The position numbers and the translations under genes were made by a program. A DNA stretch of 64,000 nt, from NCBI RefSeq assembly GCF_018777395.1, contig NZ_JAFJYC010000001.1, forward strand, positions 2,542,001-2,606,000, written 5' to 3'. The notes beneath the pieces are model-generated. The model was not told the origin of the DNA, ran no database searches, and worked only from the letters and a program-made list of their open reading frames with translations. Source of the DNA: Candidatus Sodalis endolongispinus (lineage in GTDB: Bacteria; Pseudomonadota; Gammaproteobacteria; Enterobacterales; Enterobacteriaceae). Shown here piece by piece: positions 42,086 through 50,916 of this stretch (positions are counted from its first letter, which is position 1; each line of letters starts with the position of its first letter).

Positions 42086-43354
42086 ATGAGTGAGCAAGGC
42101 TTTCGTCCGCCCAGCCTGGTGCTGGCCACCGTCGGCCTGTCGCTGGCGACCTTTATGCAGGTGTTGGATACCACCATTGCCAACGTCGCGTTGCCCACTA
42201 TTTCCGGCAACCTGGTGGTCAGTTCCGAGCAGGGGACCTGGGTTATCACCTCGTTCGCGGTTTCCAACGCCATCGCGCTGCCGCTGACCGGCTGGATGTC
42301 GCGGCGCTTCGGGCAAACGAAGCTGTTTTTGGCCTCGGTGCTGCTATTTATCATTACCTCATTTTTGTGCGGCATCGCGCAAAATATGACGCAGCTGGTG
42401 ATTTTCCGCGCGCTGCAAGGGTTCTTTGCCGGGCCGCTTTACCCCATGGCGCAGACGTTGCTGTTGTCCATTTACCCCGCCGCCAAGCGGGGGATGGCGC
42501 TTTCGCTGCTGGCGATGGTGACCGTGGTGGCGCCCATCGTCGGGCCGCCGCTGGCCGGCGGCTGGATAACCGACAACTATACCTGGCCGTGGATATTTTT
42601 TATCAATGTGCCCATCGGCGTCTTCGCGGCTATGCTGGTTTTGGCCCAGCTTAAGGACCGGCCGGAAACGACGGTAAGCCAGCCTATCGATTATGTCGGA
42701 CTGTCGCTGCTGGTGCTGGGGGTGGGCTTATTACAGGTGGTGCTGGATAAGGGAAACGATCTCGATTGGTTCTAGTCGGTGTTTATTATCGTCGGCACGC
42801 TGATTTCCGTCATTTCGCTGGTGGCGTTGGTGATTTGGGAATTGACCGATAAGCACCCCATTATCGATTTGCGGCTGTTCAGGTACCGTAACTTTTCATT
42901 CGGCACGCTGGTGCTGGGCTATTCCGGTTTCTTCGGCATTAACCTGCTGTTGCCGCAATGGTTGCAGACTCAGCTTGGCTATACGCTGGGCTGGGCTGGC
43001 GGCGGCGCCTATCGGTATTTTGCCGGTGTTTCTGTCTCCGTTGGTCGGGCGTTACGCGCATAAATTCGATCTCAGGCTGCTGGCGGGGGGATCGTTTTTG
43101 GTGATAGGCATCTCCTGCTTTATGCGTTCGAGTTTCACCACCGAGGTGGATTACTATCATATCGCTATGATTCAGGGTTTTATGGGGATTGGGGTGGCGT
43201 TGTTTTTCATGCCCACCACCAGTATTCTGCTTTCCAGCCTGCCGCCGAAGGATATCGCCGAAGGTTCTGGTCTGGCGACTTTTTTGCGGGTACTGGGCGG
43301 CAGTTTCGCCTCCTCGTTGACCACCTGGATCTGGCACCGGAGCGAGCTTTTCCC
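42086..43354 (+). pseudogene. EmrB-like MFS drug exporter, three lesions
   Basis: A DHA2 (14-helix) MFS transporter: MQVLDTTIANVALPTI, GTWVITSF and FFINVPIG motifs are present. An in-frame TAG follows GNDLDWF (42773-42775), the frame shifts near 42990 (from WAGG to WAGLAAAPIGILPVFLSP), and the gene is cut at 43355 by an insertion sequence. About the last 100 residues, including the conserved final helices, are not found on the far side. Three independent lesions indicate long relaxed selection. Confidence 0.9.
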
Positions 43355-43418
43355 TGATTTAGCCCCCTGAAACACCAGACAGTAGCTGTATCTCCAGATA
43401 AGAGATAGGCTTGAATAT

Positions 43419-43805
43419 ATGTCTAACACTAACGCCAATTTTGATATGACCGGGATCCTGTTAGGTCAAGAAGTCCGTAAACGTAAAACTCCTCAGGAAA
43501 AAATGGCCATTATTCAGCAGAGGATGGAGCCCGGCATGAATGTCTCCCATCTCGCACGACTGCACGGTATCCAGCCCAGCCTGCTGTTTAAGTGGAAAAA
43601 GCAATATCAGGAAGGCAGCCTCACCGCCGGGGAGGACGTTGTTCCTGCCTCTGAGCTTGCAGCTGCATTGAAGCAGGTCCGGGAGCTCCAGCGCCTTCTG
43701 GGTAAGAAGACGATGGAGGTTGAGATCCTAAAAGAAGCCGTGGAGTACGGCCAGTCACGAAAATGGATAGCGCACGCGCCCTTGTTGCCAAAGGCCGGGG
43801 AATAG
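43419..43805 (+). CDS. IS2-group OrfA (copy 2)
   Basis: 128 residues, differing from the first copy by one residue (QQRMEPG instead of QQTMEPG). Same helix-turn-helix and leucine-zipper region; the end-binding function is plausible. The overlap with orfB again lacks a long A run. Intact as a reading frame. Confidence 0.9.
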   Translation: MSNTNANFDMTGILLGQEVRKRKTPQEKMAIIQQRMEPGMNVSHLARLHGIQPSLLFKWKKQYQEGSLTAGEDVVPASELAAALKQVRELQRLLGKKTMEVEILKEAVEYGQSRKWIAHAPLLPKAGE

Positions 43806-44539
43806 CACAGGTCAGCCGCGCCATGAGCGTGTCGCGTGCGCCGCTGTCACTGCGGATTAAGCGTTCTGCCGACTGGCAGGACAGGCGCTGTAACCGGCGT
43901 AATGACGAAGCAGACGCTGAAATACTGTCGGACATCCTCGACATCATCAGCGATATGCCCAGCTACGGCTATCGGCGGGTGTGGGGCATCCTGCGTAAAC
44001 AACGTCGCGCAGAGGGACTGACGCCGGTAAATGCGAAACGACTTTACAGGATCATGTGTGAGCATAACCTGCTGTTATTACATTGAAAACCAGAGCGGCC
44101 GAGGCGTGAGCATAAGGGCAGGATCGCGGTGGCAGAAAGCGATATGCGCTGGTGTTCAGATGGCTTCGAGTTCGGCTGCGACAACGGTGAAAAACTGCGG
44201 GTCACGTTCGCACTGGACTGCTGCGACAGAGAGGCCATAGACTGGGCTGCGAGCACTGTAGGCTACGACAGTTCGACCGTGCAGGATGTGATGCTGATGT
44301 CGGTAGAAAAGCGCTTCGGCGACAGGTTACCCGATACAGCGGTGCAGTGGTTGACGGACAACGGTTCAGCGTATACCGCGCATGAAACGCAGAGGTTCGC
44401 CAGAGAACTGGATCTGGAGCCCTGCACAACAGCGGTGAGCAGCCCGCAGAGAAATGGCCGAACGGTTCGTGAAGACGATGAAGGAAGACTATATCACTCT
44501 CCGAGAGAATACCGGCGGCAGCGGCTTCGTTAACTTAAG
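43763..44539 (+). pseudogene. IS2-group OrfB transposase (copy 2), internal stop and frameshift
   Basis: It shares with copy 1 the TGA after LLLLH (44084-44086) and the loss of the segment between DYI and the SPREY motif. In addition, a 5-base deletion in the NGMAE region (near 44452) shifts the frame, so the catalytic Glu segment AERFVKT is in another frame. The first two catalytic Asp motifs remain. This copy is more decayed than copy 1. Confidence 0.88.
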
Positions 44540-44575
44540 ATACAAAAGCTGTACGGAGATGGCGGGGCAAGATCA

Positions 44576-44829
44576 ATGGAGATGCTTTTGTTACAGTATG
44601 GATGATTTATTTACACTTTTGCCGGTTCGCCAGCCGCCCCATCGCGGCCGGTTTTGCCCTCGTTTTAAACGCAGGGACGGGTTTTGCCGGCGCGCAGAGA
44701 AGCGTTAACCCAAGGTTCACGGCTGATAAGCGGCAACGCCGAAGCGCCAACGCACATACGCCCGCTTCTTCTTTTTCGACTTGGCGGCGGGCAGCAGCAT
44801 GACATGCCGTCATTGGTTGAGAATACACA
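44576..44829. other. Spacer between IS copy 2 and yqjA
   Basis: 250 bp with no recognisable gene. It contains two ggttttgcc-type copies (near 44650 and 44688) and must include the yqjA promoter. It bridges a synteny breakpoint between the efflux operon and the yqjA-gltB block. Confidence 0.45.
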
Positions 44830-45501
44830 ATGGATATCTTTAAGGAACTGTTGCACGCCCTCTGGCAACAGGATTTTGAAACACTTTCCGACCAGAGTCT
44901 GGTTTGGACCATTTATGTGCTGGTGTTTGTCATCCTTTTTTTGGAAAACGGGCTACTGCCCGCTGCCTTTTTACCCGGCGATAGTTTACTGATCTTGATC
45001 GGTGTGCTGATTGCCAAGGGGACGCTGAATTTTCCCCTGGTGCTGTTGCTTCTCACCGTCGCCGCCAGCCTGGGCAGTTGGATAAGCTATTTACAGGGGA
45101 AATGGCTGGAAAATAATCGGGTAGTGAAAAGCTGGTTGGCCCATCTGCCGGCGCATTACCACCAGCGGGCGCACCGGATGTTCCACCGCCACGGGCTGTC
45201 TGCTTTGCTTATCGGTCGCTTTATCGCTTTTGTGCGCACGCTGCTGCCGACCATTGCCGGCTTGTCCGGTCTGGGCAGTTCACGTTTCCATTTCTTCAAT
45301 TGGATTAGCGCCTTTCTGTGGGTATTTATCTTGACGCTGGTGGGGTTCATCCTCGGGAAAACCCTCGTCTTCCAGCGCTATGAAGAGGAGCTGATGCTAT
45401 GTTTGATGTTGCTGCCGCTGGCGCTTCTGACGATTGGATTGGTGAGTTCGCTGGTGGTCATCTGGCGCCGCAAACGGCTTACCGGTTCGGATAAGGAATA
45501 A
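44830..45501 (+). CDS. yqjA: DedA-family inner-membrane protein YqjA
   Basis: 223 residues, polytopic. DedA signatures are present: ENGLLPAAFLPGDSLLILIGVL (with acidic Glu/Asp) and GRFIAFVRTLLPTIAGLSGL with the conserved Arg-Pro residues. YqjA is an osmosensing, membrane-potential-dependent transporter family member needed for alkaline pH and drug tolerance in E. coli; recent work links DedA proteins to lipid-carrier recycling. Its stop overlaps the mzrA start (AATGA), so the two are translationally coupled. Confidence 0.95.
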   Translation: MDIFKELLHALWQQDFETLSDQSLVWTIYVLVFVILFLENGLLPAAFLPGDSLLILIGVLIAKGTLNFPLVLLLLTVAASLGSWISYLQGKWLENNRVVKSWLAHLPAHYHQRAHRMFHRHGLSALLIGRFIAFVRTLLPTIAGLSGLGSSRFHFFNWISAFLWVFILTLVGFILGKTLVFQRYEEELMLCLMLLPLALLTIGLVSSLVVIWRRKRLTGSDKE

Positions 45502-45887
45502 TGAAAAAGTCAGGTTGTATCGGCTTTATAAAGCGCTTCCGCCTCGGTCTGCTGGTCGTCGCCGTGCTGGTGTCGCTGACGCTATTATTGCCGGCCCTGT
45601 GCCACAACGACAGCACGCTACAAATCACCGTTGCCCGTGAACGCGGTTCGCTACCGGACGGCTTTTTTCTTTATCAGCTCCTTGAGGATCGCGGCATCCG
45701 GGTGAAAAGCATTACCCCCGCCAAAGACAGTATGATTATTCATTTGGATACCCCGGAACAAGCACAGGCGGCGCAGCTGGTGTTGCAGCATCATCTGCCG
45801 GAAGGTTATGCGATACTCAAAAGCCTCCGCTACAGCGGCTGGCAGTGGCTTTACCGCCCGTCCACCGACGAGGAGCGTCTGGGGTGA
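45501..45887 (+). CDS. mzrA: EnvZ/OmpR modulator MzrA
   Basis: 128 residues, one N-terminal membrane helix (LGLLVVAVLVSLTLLLPAL) and a small periplasmic domain with the conserved C-terminal YSGWQWLYRP. In E. coli MzrA binds EnvZ and connects Cpx signalling to OmpR output. The frame is intact and the gene follows yqjA as in E. coli. The next E. coli gene, yqjC, is not found. Confidence 0.88.
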   Translation: MKKSGCIGFIKRFRLGLLVVAVLVSLTLLLPALCHNDSTLQITVARERGSLPDGFFLYQLLEDRGIRVKSITPAKDSMIIHLDTPEQAQAAQLVLQHHLPEGYAILKSLRYSGWQWLYRPSTDEERLG

Positions 45888-46320
45888 GCACCCCACGTTA
45901 TCCTGCCTCGGCATCACGCCCTGCGGCGGGGGGCCTCTGCTCTATCCCCGGTGCGGCGGCCCTGCCCGGCGACCGCGTCCCTAACCGAATTAACCCTAAG
46001 AAATTGTTACCACTTTTTTGCCCTTTGGCGGATCCGGGGCTACGCTTACCTTAAGCGCTAAACATCAGAAGCCCTTCTGGCTTTTAGCATGACGACCGGC
46101 TTATCGCACACAGTGCAGTGACCTATCAACCCGCGCTACGCCGCTGTAGGCCGCGCTTCATGCCCAGACCCTGTCGCCGGGAGGCGCTAACGGCGCTAGC
46201 AGCGTCCTCGGGCAAGACGGCGCCAGATGTAGCAGGGTTAAAAATAATTAATGATTGGTAAGGTGGGACAAGGGAGTTTTACACCAACCCCCGATGCCAA
46301 AACGTCGAAGGAGTTTAAAA
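45888..46320. other. mzrA-yqjD spacer, yqjC missing
   Basis: About 430 bp. In E. coli yqjC (a small periplasmic DUF1090 protein) sits here; no such frame can be found, so it was probably deleted or decayed. A hairpin, GCTAAA with TTTAGC and an inner CAGAAG/TTCTG stem, lies at 46057-46088. The yqjD ribosome site GAAGGAG lies at the end of the region. Confidence 0.5.
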
Positions 46321-46626
46321 ATGGTCAAAGATGCCACTTCAGAACATTTACGTGCGGAATTGAAATCACTGTCGGACACCTTAGAAGAGGTACTGCGTGG
46401 TTCGGCCCAAAAGCCCAAAGCAGAGTTTGAAAAATTGCGTACCAAGGCGGAAAGCGCGCTGAAGGATACCCGCAGCCGTCTCGGCGATAGCGGCGAGCGT
46501 TTGGCGGAGCAAACCCGCGTGGTCGCGACCAAAGCAGATGACTACGTACATGAAAATCCCTGGGCGGGCATTGGCGTCGGCGCCGTGGTCGGCTTTATCC
46601 TCGGTGCACTTATCACACGGCGTTAA
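46321..46626 (+). CDS. yqjD: ElaB/YqjD-family membrane protein
   Basis: 101 residues: an acidic, coiled-coil N-terminal region and one C-terminal membrane helix in the motif ENPWAGIGVGAVVGFILGAL. E. coli YqjD is an inner-membrane protein that binds ribosomes in stationary phase. The start at ATG 46321 follows GAAGGAG; the upstream-open frame is not homologous. First of the yqjD-yqjE-yqjK operon. Confidence 0.93.
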   Translation: MVKDATSEHLRAELKSLSDTLEEVLRGSAQKPKAEFEKLRTKAESALKDTRSRLGDSGERLAEQTRVVATKADDYVHENPWAGIGVGAVVGFILGALITRR

Positions 46627-46628
46627 TC

Positions 46629-47108
46629 ATGATGATCGAACAGCAAAACCAGGGCCCCGGTAATGGCTTATTCAATATCGCCCAGCGAATCGTTACTATT
46701 GTCGTCGGTATGGTAGAGACCCGCCTGCGCCTGGCCGTCGTGGAGCTGGAGGAAGAGAAATCCAATATCATTCAGATGCTGATGATGACCGGTATCACCC
46801 TGCTGTTTGCCGCATTCGGTCTGATGAGCCTGCTGGTATTGGTGATCCTGGTCATCGATCCGCAATACCGCCTTACGGCGATCGCCACCACCACCGGCAT
46901 CCTGCTATTGTTGGCGATCGTCGGTGCGGTGGTGACCTTGGCCAAAGCGCGAAAATCCTCGTTGCTCGGCTCCACGCGCGAGGAGCTGCAGGTGGATCGC
47001 AATATCCTCGAAAAGCTGCAGGATGAAATCAAGAACGAAGAAGCCGAACGCAAGCACGATGAAAAGGTAAAAAGTAAGCAGCGTGACAGGATTGCGGAGG
47101 CGAAATGA
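46629..47108 (+). CDS. yqjE: Inner-membrane protein YqjE
   Basis: About 159 residues with two membrane helices (residues ~55-75 and ~85-105) in MLMMTGITLLFAAFGLMSLL and TTGILLLLAIVGAVVTLA, then a charged coiled-coil tail. YqjE family, function unknown; it forms an operon with yqjD and yqjK. Two ATGs (46629, 46632) are adjacent and either may be used. It overlaps the yqjK start by ATGA. Confidence 0.92.
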   Translation: MMIEQQNQGPGNGLFNIAQRIVTIVVGMVETRLRLAVVELEEEKSNIIQMLMMTGITLLFAAFGLMSLLVLVILVIDPQYRLTAIATTTGILLLLAIVGAVVTLAKARKSSLLGSTREELQVDRNILEKLQDEIKNEEAERKHDEKVKSKQRDRIAEAK

Positions 47109-47392
47109 GCGAAGGCAACTCGAAACACGCCAAGAAGCTGCTGCTGTTACGTCAAATCCAGCAGCAGCGGCAGGCGCTGGGTGCGCAAAGTCGCCAGTGG
47201 CTGCTCGCGACCGCGCCCTGGGATCGACGCTGGATACGTGTGTTAAGCCTTCGCCGTTACCTGATTGCCGGCACCAGCCTACTGGCATTGTATAACGGAC
47301 GCCACCCCAGCCGTCTGGTGCGCTGGGCCAAACGCGGTATCGGCATTTTAGGCGCGGTCAAAATGGTGCGCAAATCGCTCGAAAGCCGCTGA
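47105..47392 (+). CDS. yqjK: YqjK-family protein
   Basis: 95 residues, basic, with KKLLLLRQIQQQRQAL near the N-terminus and the tail ILGAVKMVRKSLESR, as in E. coli YqjK. The function is unknown; it is always last in the yqjD-yqjE-yqjK operon. Start overlaps yqjE by 4 bp; a terminator follows. Confidence 0.9.
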   Translation: MSEGNSKHAKKLLLLRQIQQQRQALGAQSRQWLLATAPWDRRWIRVLSLRRYLIAGTSLLALYNGRHPSRLVRWAKRGIGILGAVKMVRKSLESR

Positions 47393-47412
47393 CCTCGGGC
47401 GAAGAATATCGT

Positions 47413-47440
47413 CAAAAGCGGCCCGCGGCCGCTTTTTTTA
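47413..47440 (+). terminator. Terminator after yqjK
   Basis: AAAGCGGCC and GGCCGC arms with CGC loop, followed by TTTTTTT, 20 bp after the yqjK stop. Confidence 0.9.
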
Positions 47441-47627
47441 TTGTGCCGCCGCTGGCCTGCCCCGCAGCGCAGGCTGTCGATAAAGTCAGCGCGTCTCGCA
47501 AGCATGGCTAAATCCAGTCCGGCCCCTTCCACCAGGTCCGGTTTTTCGCCTGCGCGCGCCGCCGACCGGCATTGTGCGTCGTAGTGATGGGCGCCACAGG
47601 GTAACACGCATGACTAACGTCCCGGCT

Positions 47628-48320
47628 TCAGCCGGGTTTGCCCCCGTTAAGTTGCGCAAGCAACAAGGCCGCCGTCGAGGCGGATGACGCAGGGTTCTGG
47701 CCGGTTATCAGTAGGCCATCACTCACCACATAAGGCGCCCAGTCCTCCCCTTTACTATAAAGACCGCCCAGGGCCTTAAGCTCATTCTCCACCAGGAACG
47801 GCACGACGTGAGTCAGCCCGACGCCTTCTTCCTCGGTGTTGCTAAAACCCGTGACGTTTTTGCCTTCGACCAGCGGCCGCCCTACCGGGGTCTGGACGTG
47901 ACGCAGCACGCCCGGCGCGTGGCAAACCAACCCAACTGGCTTGCCGGCGGCAAGGAAAGACGTGATAAGCGCGCGCGAGTGTGTGTCTACAGGCAGGTAC
48001 CACAATGGAACGTGGCCGCCCGGATAAAACACCGTGTCGAAGTCGGCCTCTGCGACGCTGACCAGACGCACGGTGGCGGCCAACTGCGCCGTCGCCCGGG
48101 CGTCGGCCTCGAAACGGCGGGTAAGATCGGTTTGGAAAGCCGTCTCATTGCTTTTGGGATCAAGCGGCGGCTGGCCGCCTTTGGGCGAGGCCAGCACGAT
48201 CTCGGCGCCGGCATCTTGAAAAACATAATAGGGTGCGGCTAATTCTTCCAACCAGAAGCCGGTTTTGCGGCCGGTATCGCCCAGCCTGTCATGCGAAGTC
48301 AGGACCATTAATACTTTCAT
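47628..48320 (-). CDS. DJ-1/PfpI-family protein (Hsp31/class I amidotransferase-like)
   Basis: 230 residues. The reactive Cys is in GLVCHAPGVLRH and the Glu partner in GFWLEELAAPYY. The fold is that of Hsp31-type DJ-1 proteins, which include glyoxalases and deglycases acting on reactive carbonyls. The start at ATG 48320 (MKVLMVLTSHD) has GGAG upstream. It is next to a TetR gene on the same strand, with a copy of a shared palindromic site in its leader. Inferred role: detoxification of electrophiles under TetR control. Confidence 0.87.
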   Translation of the reverse strand: MKVLMVLTSHDRLGDTGRKTGFWLEELAAPYYVFQDAGAEIVLASPKGGQPPLDPKSNETAFQTDLTRRFEADARATAQLAATVRLVSVAEADFDTVFYPGGHVPLWYLPVDTHSRALITSFLAAGKPVGLVCHAPGVLRHVQTPVGRPLVEGKNVTGFSNTEEEGVGLTHVVPFLVENELKALGGLYSKGEDWAPYVVSDGLLITGQNPASSASTAALLLAQLNGGKPG

Positions 48321-48352
48321 TGTGCTTCTCCAGGGTGTAGATACGCTTATAT

Positions 48353-48367
48353 TAGACCGGTCGTCTT
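48353..48367. promoter_or_regulatory. Putative TetR operator upstream of the DJ-1 gene
   Basis: TAGACCGGTCGTCTT: AGAC and GTCT half-sites around CGGTC. The core GACCGGTCGTCT recurs at 49051-49062 upstream of the TetR gene. Position, about 35 bp before the DJ-1 start, suits repression. Confidence 0.7.
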
Positions 48368-48422
48368 GAAGCAAAAGATAAAAAAACACTTCGACGGAAG
48401 TGCGGTTATCCTTTACCCCAGG

Positions 48423-49028
48423 TCATGGGCAAAGATGCAACATTTGACGCGTGGTTATCATAGCCGTGGCAAAGGGCTGGGTATGACGGACGATCTTAAC
48501 CATCACGCTGGCGCCCAGCCACAACTGGTAAAGGATTTGTGCAACCTCAACGGGCGAACCGTTAACGGATAACGACCCTTCCGCCCCACCGCCCTCAATG
48601 GCTCGAGCCAGACGAGCGGTGATACCTGAGGTCCCGCGCTGGAGCGCATGGCGCATGGCTTCAGACAGGTCGGCAACCTCGGCGCCCAGCTTGACCGCAA
48701 GACATTTACCCTGGCAGTGTTGAAAAGACTGGGTGTCCTGCCAATTCTGCCAATAATTCATCAGGCGCTGCGCCATGGTCAGGCCGGGAGCGCAGAGCGT
48801 GGCGTCCAGCTCCGCCAGATAATCGGCAAAATAATGCTCAAGCAGCGCCTCGCCGAAGGCCTCTTTCGAACCGAAATAATGGTAAAACGACCCCTTCGGC
48901 ACGCCCGCGGCGGTCAGAATCTCGTTAAGCCCTACGGCGGAAAAGCCCTTCCCGGCCATGATACGCATGCCGTGAGCCAGAATGCTATCCCGCACAGGGT
49001 TGGTTTCGATGGTTGTCGTGCTATTCAT
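48423..49028 (-). CDS. TetR-family regulator (NemR/AcuR type)
   Basis: 201 residues. N-terminal helix-turn-helix: AGKGFSAVGLNEILTAAGVPKGSFYHYFGSKEAFGEALL. The C-terminal ligand domain contains a Cys-bearing segment (SFQHCQGKCLAVKLGAEVADL) as in the electrophile-sensing NemR/AcuR group, and a C-terminal Cys (LHLCP). Operators flank it. It is probably autoregulated and controls the DJ-1 gene. Confidence 0.88.
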   Translation of the reverse strand: MNSTTTIETNPVRDSILAHGMRIMAGKGFSAVGLNEILTAAGVPKGSFYHYFGSKEAFGEALLEHYFADYLAELDATLCAPGLTMAQRLMNYWQNWQDTQSFQHCQGKCLAVKLGAEVADLSEAMRHALQRGTSGITARLARAIEGGGAEGSLSVNGSPVEVAQILYQLWLGASVMVKIVRHTQPFATAMITTRQMLHLCP

Positions 49029-49047
49029 CCAATGACAGTAGCATCAA

Positions 49048-49063
49048 TTGGACCGGTCGTCTA
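49048..49063. promoter_or_regulatory. Putative TetR operator upstream of the TetR gene
   Basis: TTGGACCGGTCGTCTA; shares GACCGGTCGTCT with 48356-48367. It lies about 20 bp upstream of the TetR start, where repression of its own gene would be expected. Confidence 0.7.
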
Positions 49064-49314
49064 GTGAGGCTTATCCACTGCTGGTTCTTGCCTGTCCCTG
49101 TTGTCGTCTCACTCTGGTCTTGAGAGCAAAAGTCTCTTATCGATGTTATTCAAATTTTCTGATAAAACCTGACAGTTTTACTCGCTATCACCGGCCATAG
49201 CCGCGCTTTACACTGCCTGCATTCGATGACCTTCCGCCGAACCATTGGCCGGAAAGCATCCTGTCCCAACCCTGTCCGGGCGTCGCGCCGGCTGAGCTGA
49301 CCCAAGAGAGAACC

Positions 49315-49752
49315 ATGAAAAAATTAGATGATACTGCCCTGCTGGTGGCACGTGTATTGATGCCTATACTGTTTATTGTGGCCGGTTATGGCAAATTGGG
49401 CGCCGGTTATGCCGGCACCCAGCAATACATGGCGACGATGGGCGTACCGGGCTTTTTATTGCCGCTGACCATTCTGCTGGAAGTCGGCGGCGGTCTGGCG
49501 GTTCTGTTCGGTTTGCTCACCCGCAGCGTAGCGCTTGTCACCGTGGTATTTACGCTGCTGACGGCGTTTATTTTCCATGCGGATTTTACTCAGGCAGGCA
49601 ACCAGATCAACTTTATGAAAAACCTGACCATCGCCGGTGGCTATTTGCTGTTGGCGGTGAGCGGCCCCGGCGCTTTCAGCCTGGATTATCTGCTGAAGAA
49701 AAAAAGATCACCCCGGGCAACGGCGCCTTCCGCCGGTTCCGTGATGCGATAA
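49315..49752 (+). CDS. yqjF: DoxX-family membrane protein YqjF
   Basis: 145 residues, four membrane helices. It begins MKKLDDTALLVARVLMPILFI, and the DoxX motifs GYGKLGAGYAGT and FLLPLTILLEVGGG are present. E. coli YqjF is a DoxX-like inner-membrane protein that responds to aromatic compounds. The gene is followed by yqjG as in E. coli, but it is separated from yqjK by the TetR/DJ-1 pair. Confidence 0.93.
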   Translation: MKKLDDTALLVARVLMPILFIVAGYGKLGAGYAGTQQYMATMGVPGFLLPLTILLEVGGGLAVLFGLLTRSVALVTVVFTLLTAFIFHADFTQAGNQINFMKNLTIAGGYLLLAVSGPGAFSLDYLLKKKRSPRATAPSAGSVMR

Positions 49753-49874
49753 GAGAGCTTGTTCGGTAAGGCGGCGCAGCGCCGGTCGAGGCAATTCATC
49801 GGCGCAACGGGCCGGCACTGAATAAGCCCTCTGTCTACGCCGTCGAACGGCATGACGTGGAAAGGAGTGAAAAG

Positions 49875-50885
49875 ATGGGATTACTGGTAGAGGGGCAGTG
49901 GCAGGACAAGTGGTACGATACCGCCGCCAGCGGCGGACGTTTTCAACGCTCGGCGTCCCAGTTCCGCAATTGGGTCACCGCCGCCGGGAGCGCCGGGCCG
50001 GAAGGACGCGGCGGCTTTCGTGCTGAAGCCAATCGCTACCACCTTTACGTATCGCTGGCCTGCCCCTGGGCGCACCGAACCCTATTGATGCGCCAGCTGA
50101 AGGGCTTGGACCGTTTGATCCCGGTCTCGGTGGTCCATCCGCTCATGCTCGAGAACGGCTGGACCTTCAGCCGCGATTTCCCCGGCGCCACCGGCGATGC
50201 CCTGTTTGATCACGCGTTTTTGTATCAACTCTACCTGCAGGCGGACCCCGGCTACAGTGGCCGCGTTACGGTACCGGTGCTGTGGGATAAGCAACAACAC
50301 ACCATTGTCAGCAACGAATCGGCGGATATCCTGCGCATGTTCAACAGCGCGTTCAACAGCGCGTTCGACGGCGCGGGCGCCTTGGCCGGCGACTATTACC
50401 CCGCCAATCTGCGCCCCGTCACTGATGTGATTAACGACTGTGTGTATCCGCAGGTAAATAATGGCGTCTACCAAGCCGGCTTTGCCACCCGTCAGGAGGC
50501 CTATGATGAGGCGGTAGAGGGCGTTTTCGCGGCACTAGCACGGTTGGAGACGCTCCTCGGCCGGCATCGCCACCTGACCGGTCCCCGCCTGACCGAAGCG
50601 GATTTACGCCTGTGGACCACGCTTATCCGTTTCGATGCGGTTTATCACACCCATTTCAAATGCGATAATCAGCGCCTAAGCGACTATTTAAATCTATCAG
50701 GGTTTCTACGCGACATTTATCAGCTGCCGGGCGTGGCCGAAACGGTGGATTTTGCCCATATTCGCCACCACTACTTTCGCAGCCACCCGACCCTCAATCC
50801 CCACGGCATTATTTCCATCGGACCACAGCAGAGCCTTGACGAACCCCACGGCCGCGCGCAGCGTTTCGGCGTCGACGAGGAGTGA
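49875..50885 (+). CDS. yqjG: Glutathionyl-hydroquinone reductase YqjG
   Basis: 336 residues. Xi-class glutathione transferase with the active-site Cys in SLACPWAHRTLLMRQLKGL. It reduces glutathionyl-hydroquinones. SNESADILRMFNSAF is present; the NSAFNSAFDG duplication is a small local repeat. The start at 49875 (MGLLVEGQW) follows AAAGGAG; an earlier ATG at 49857 overlaps the ribosome site and is unlikely. It follows yqjF in the same orientation. Confidence 0.92.
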   Translation: MGLLVEGQWQDKWYDTAASGGRFQRSASQFRNWVTAAGSAGPEGRGGFRAEANRYHLYVSLACPWAHRTLLMRQLKGLDRLIPVSVVHPLMLENGWTFSRDFPGATGDALFDHAFLYQLYLQADPGYSGRVTVPVLWDKQQHTIVSNESADILRMFNSAFNSAFDGAGALAGDYYPANLRPVTDVINDCVYPQVNNGVYQAGFATRQEAYDEAVEGVFAALARLETLLGRHRHLTGPRLTEADLRLWTTLIRFDAVYHTHFKCDNQRLSDYLNLSGFLRDIYQLPGVAETVDFAHIRHHYFRSHPTLNPHGIISIGPQQSLDEPHGRAQRFGVDEE

Positions 50886-50916
50886 TCCCCTGCCGCCGAG
50901 GACGGTCGTGGGGGGT

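Larger units (their letters stand above)
43355..44575 (+). mobile_element. IS2-group (IS3 family) insertion sequence, copy 2, defective
   Basis: 1221 bp, left end TGATTTAGCCCCCTG, right end as in copy 1. It is nearly identical to 27792-29018 and in the same orientation. Differences seen include T-to-G at the left end, a 5-base loss near 44452 and a 1-base loss near 44524. No direct repeat of the flanks is seen: bases left of the element read ttttccc and those right of it read atggaga. The left flank is emrB-like coding DNA, whereas the right flank is unrelated, so a deletion or rearrangement accompanied or followed insertion. Confidence 0.92.
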
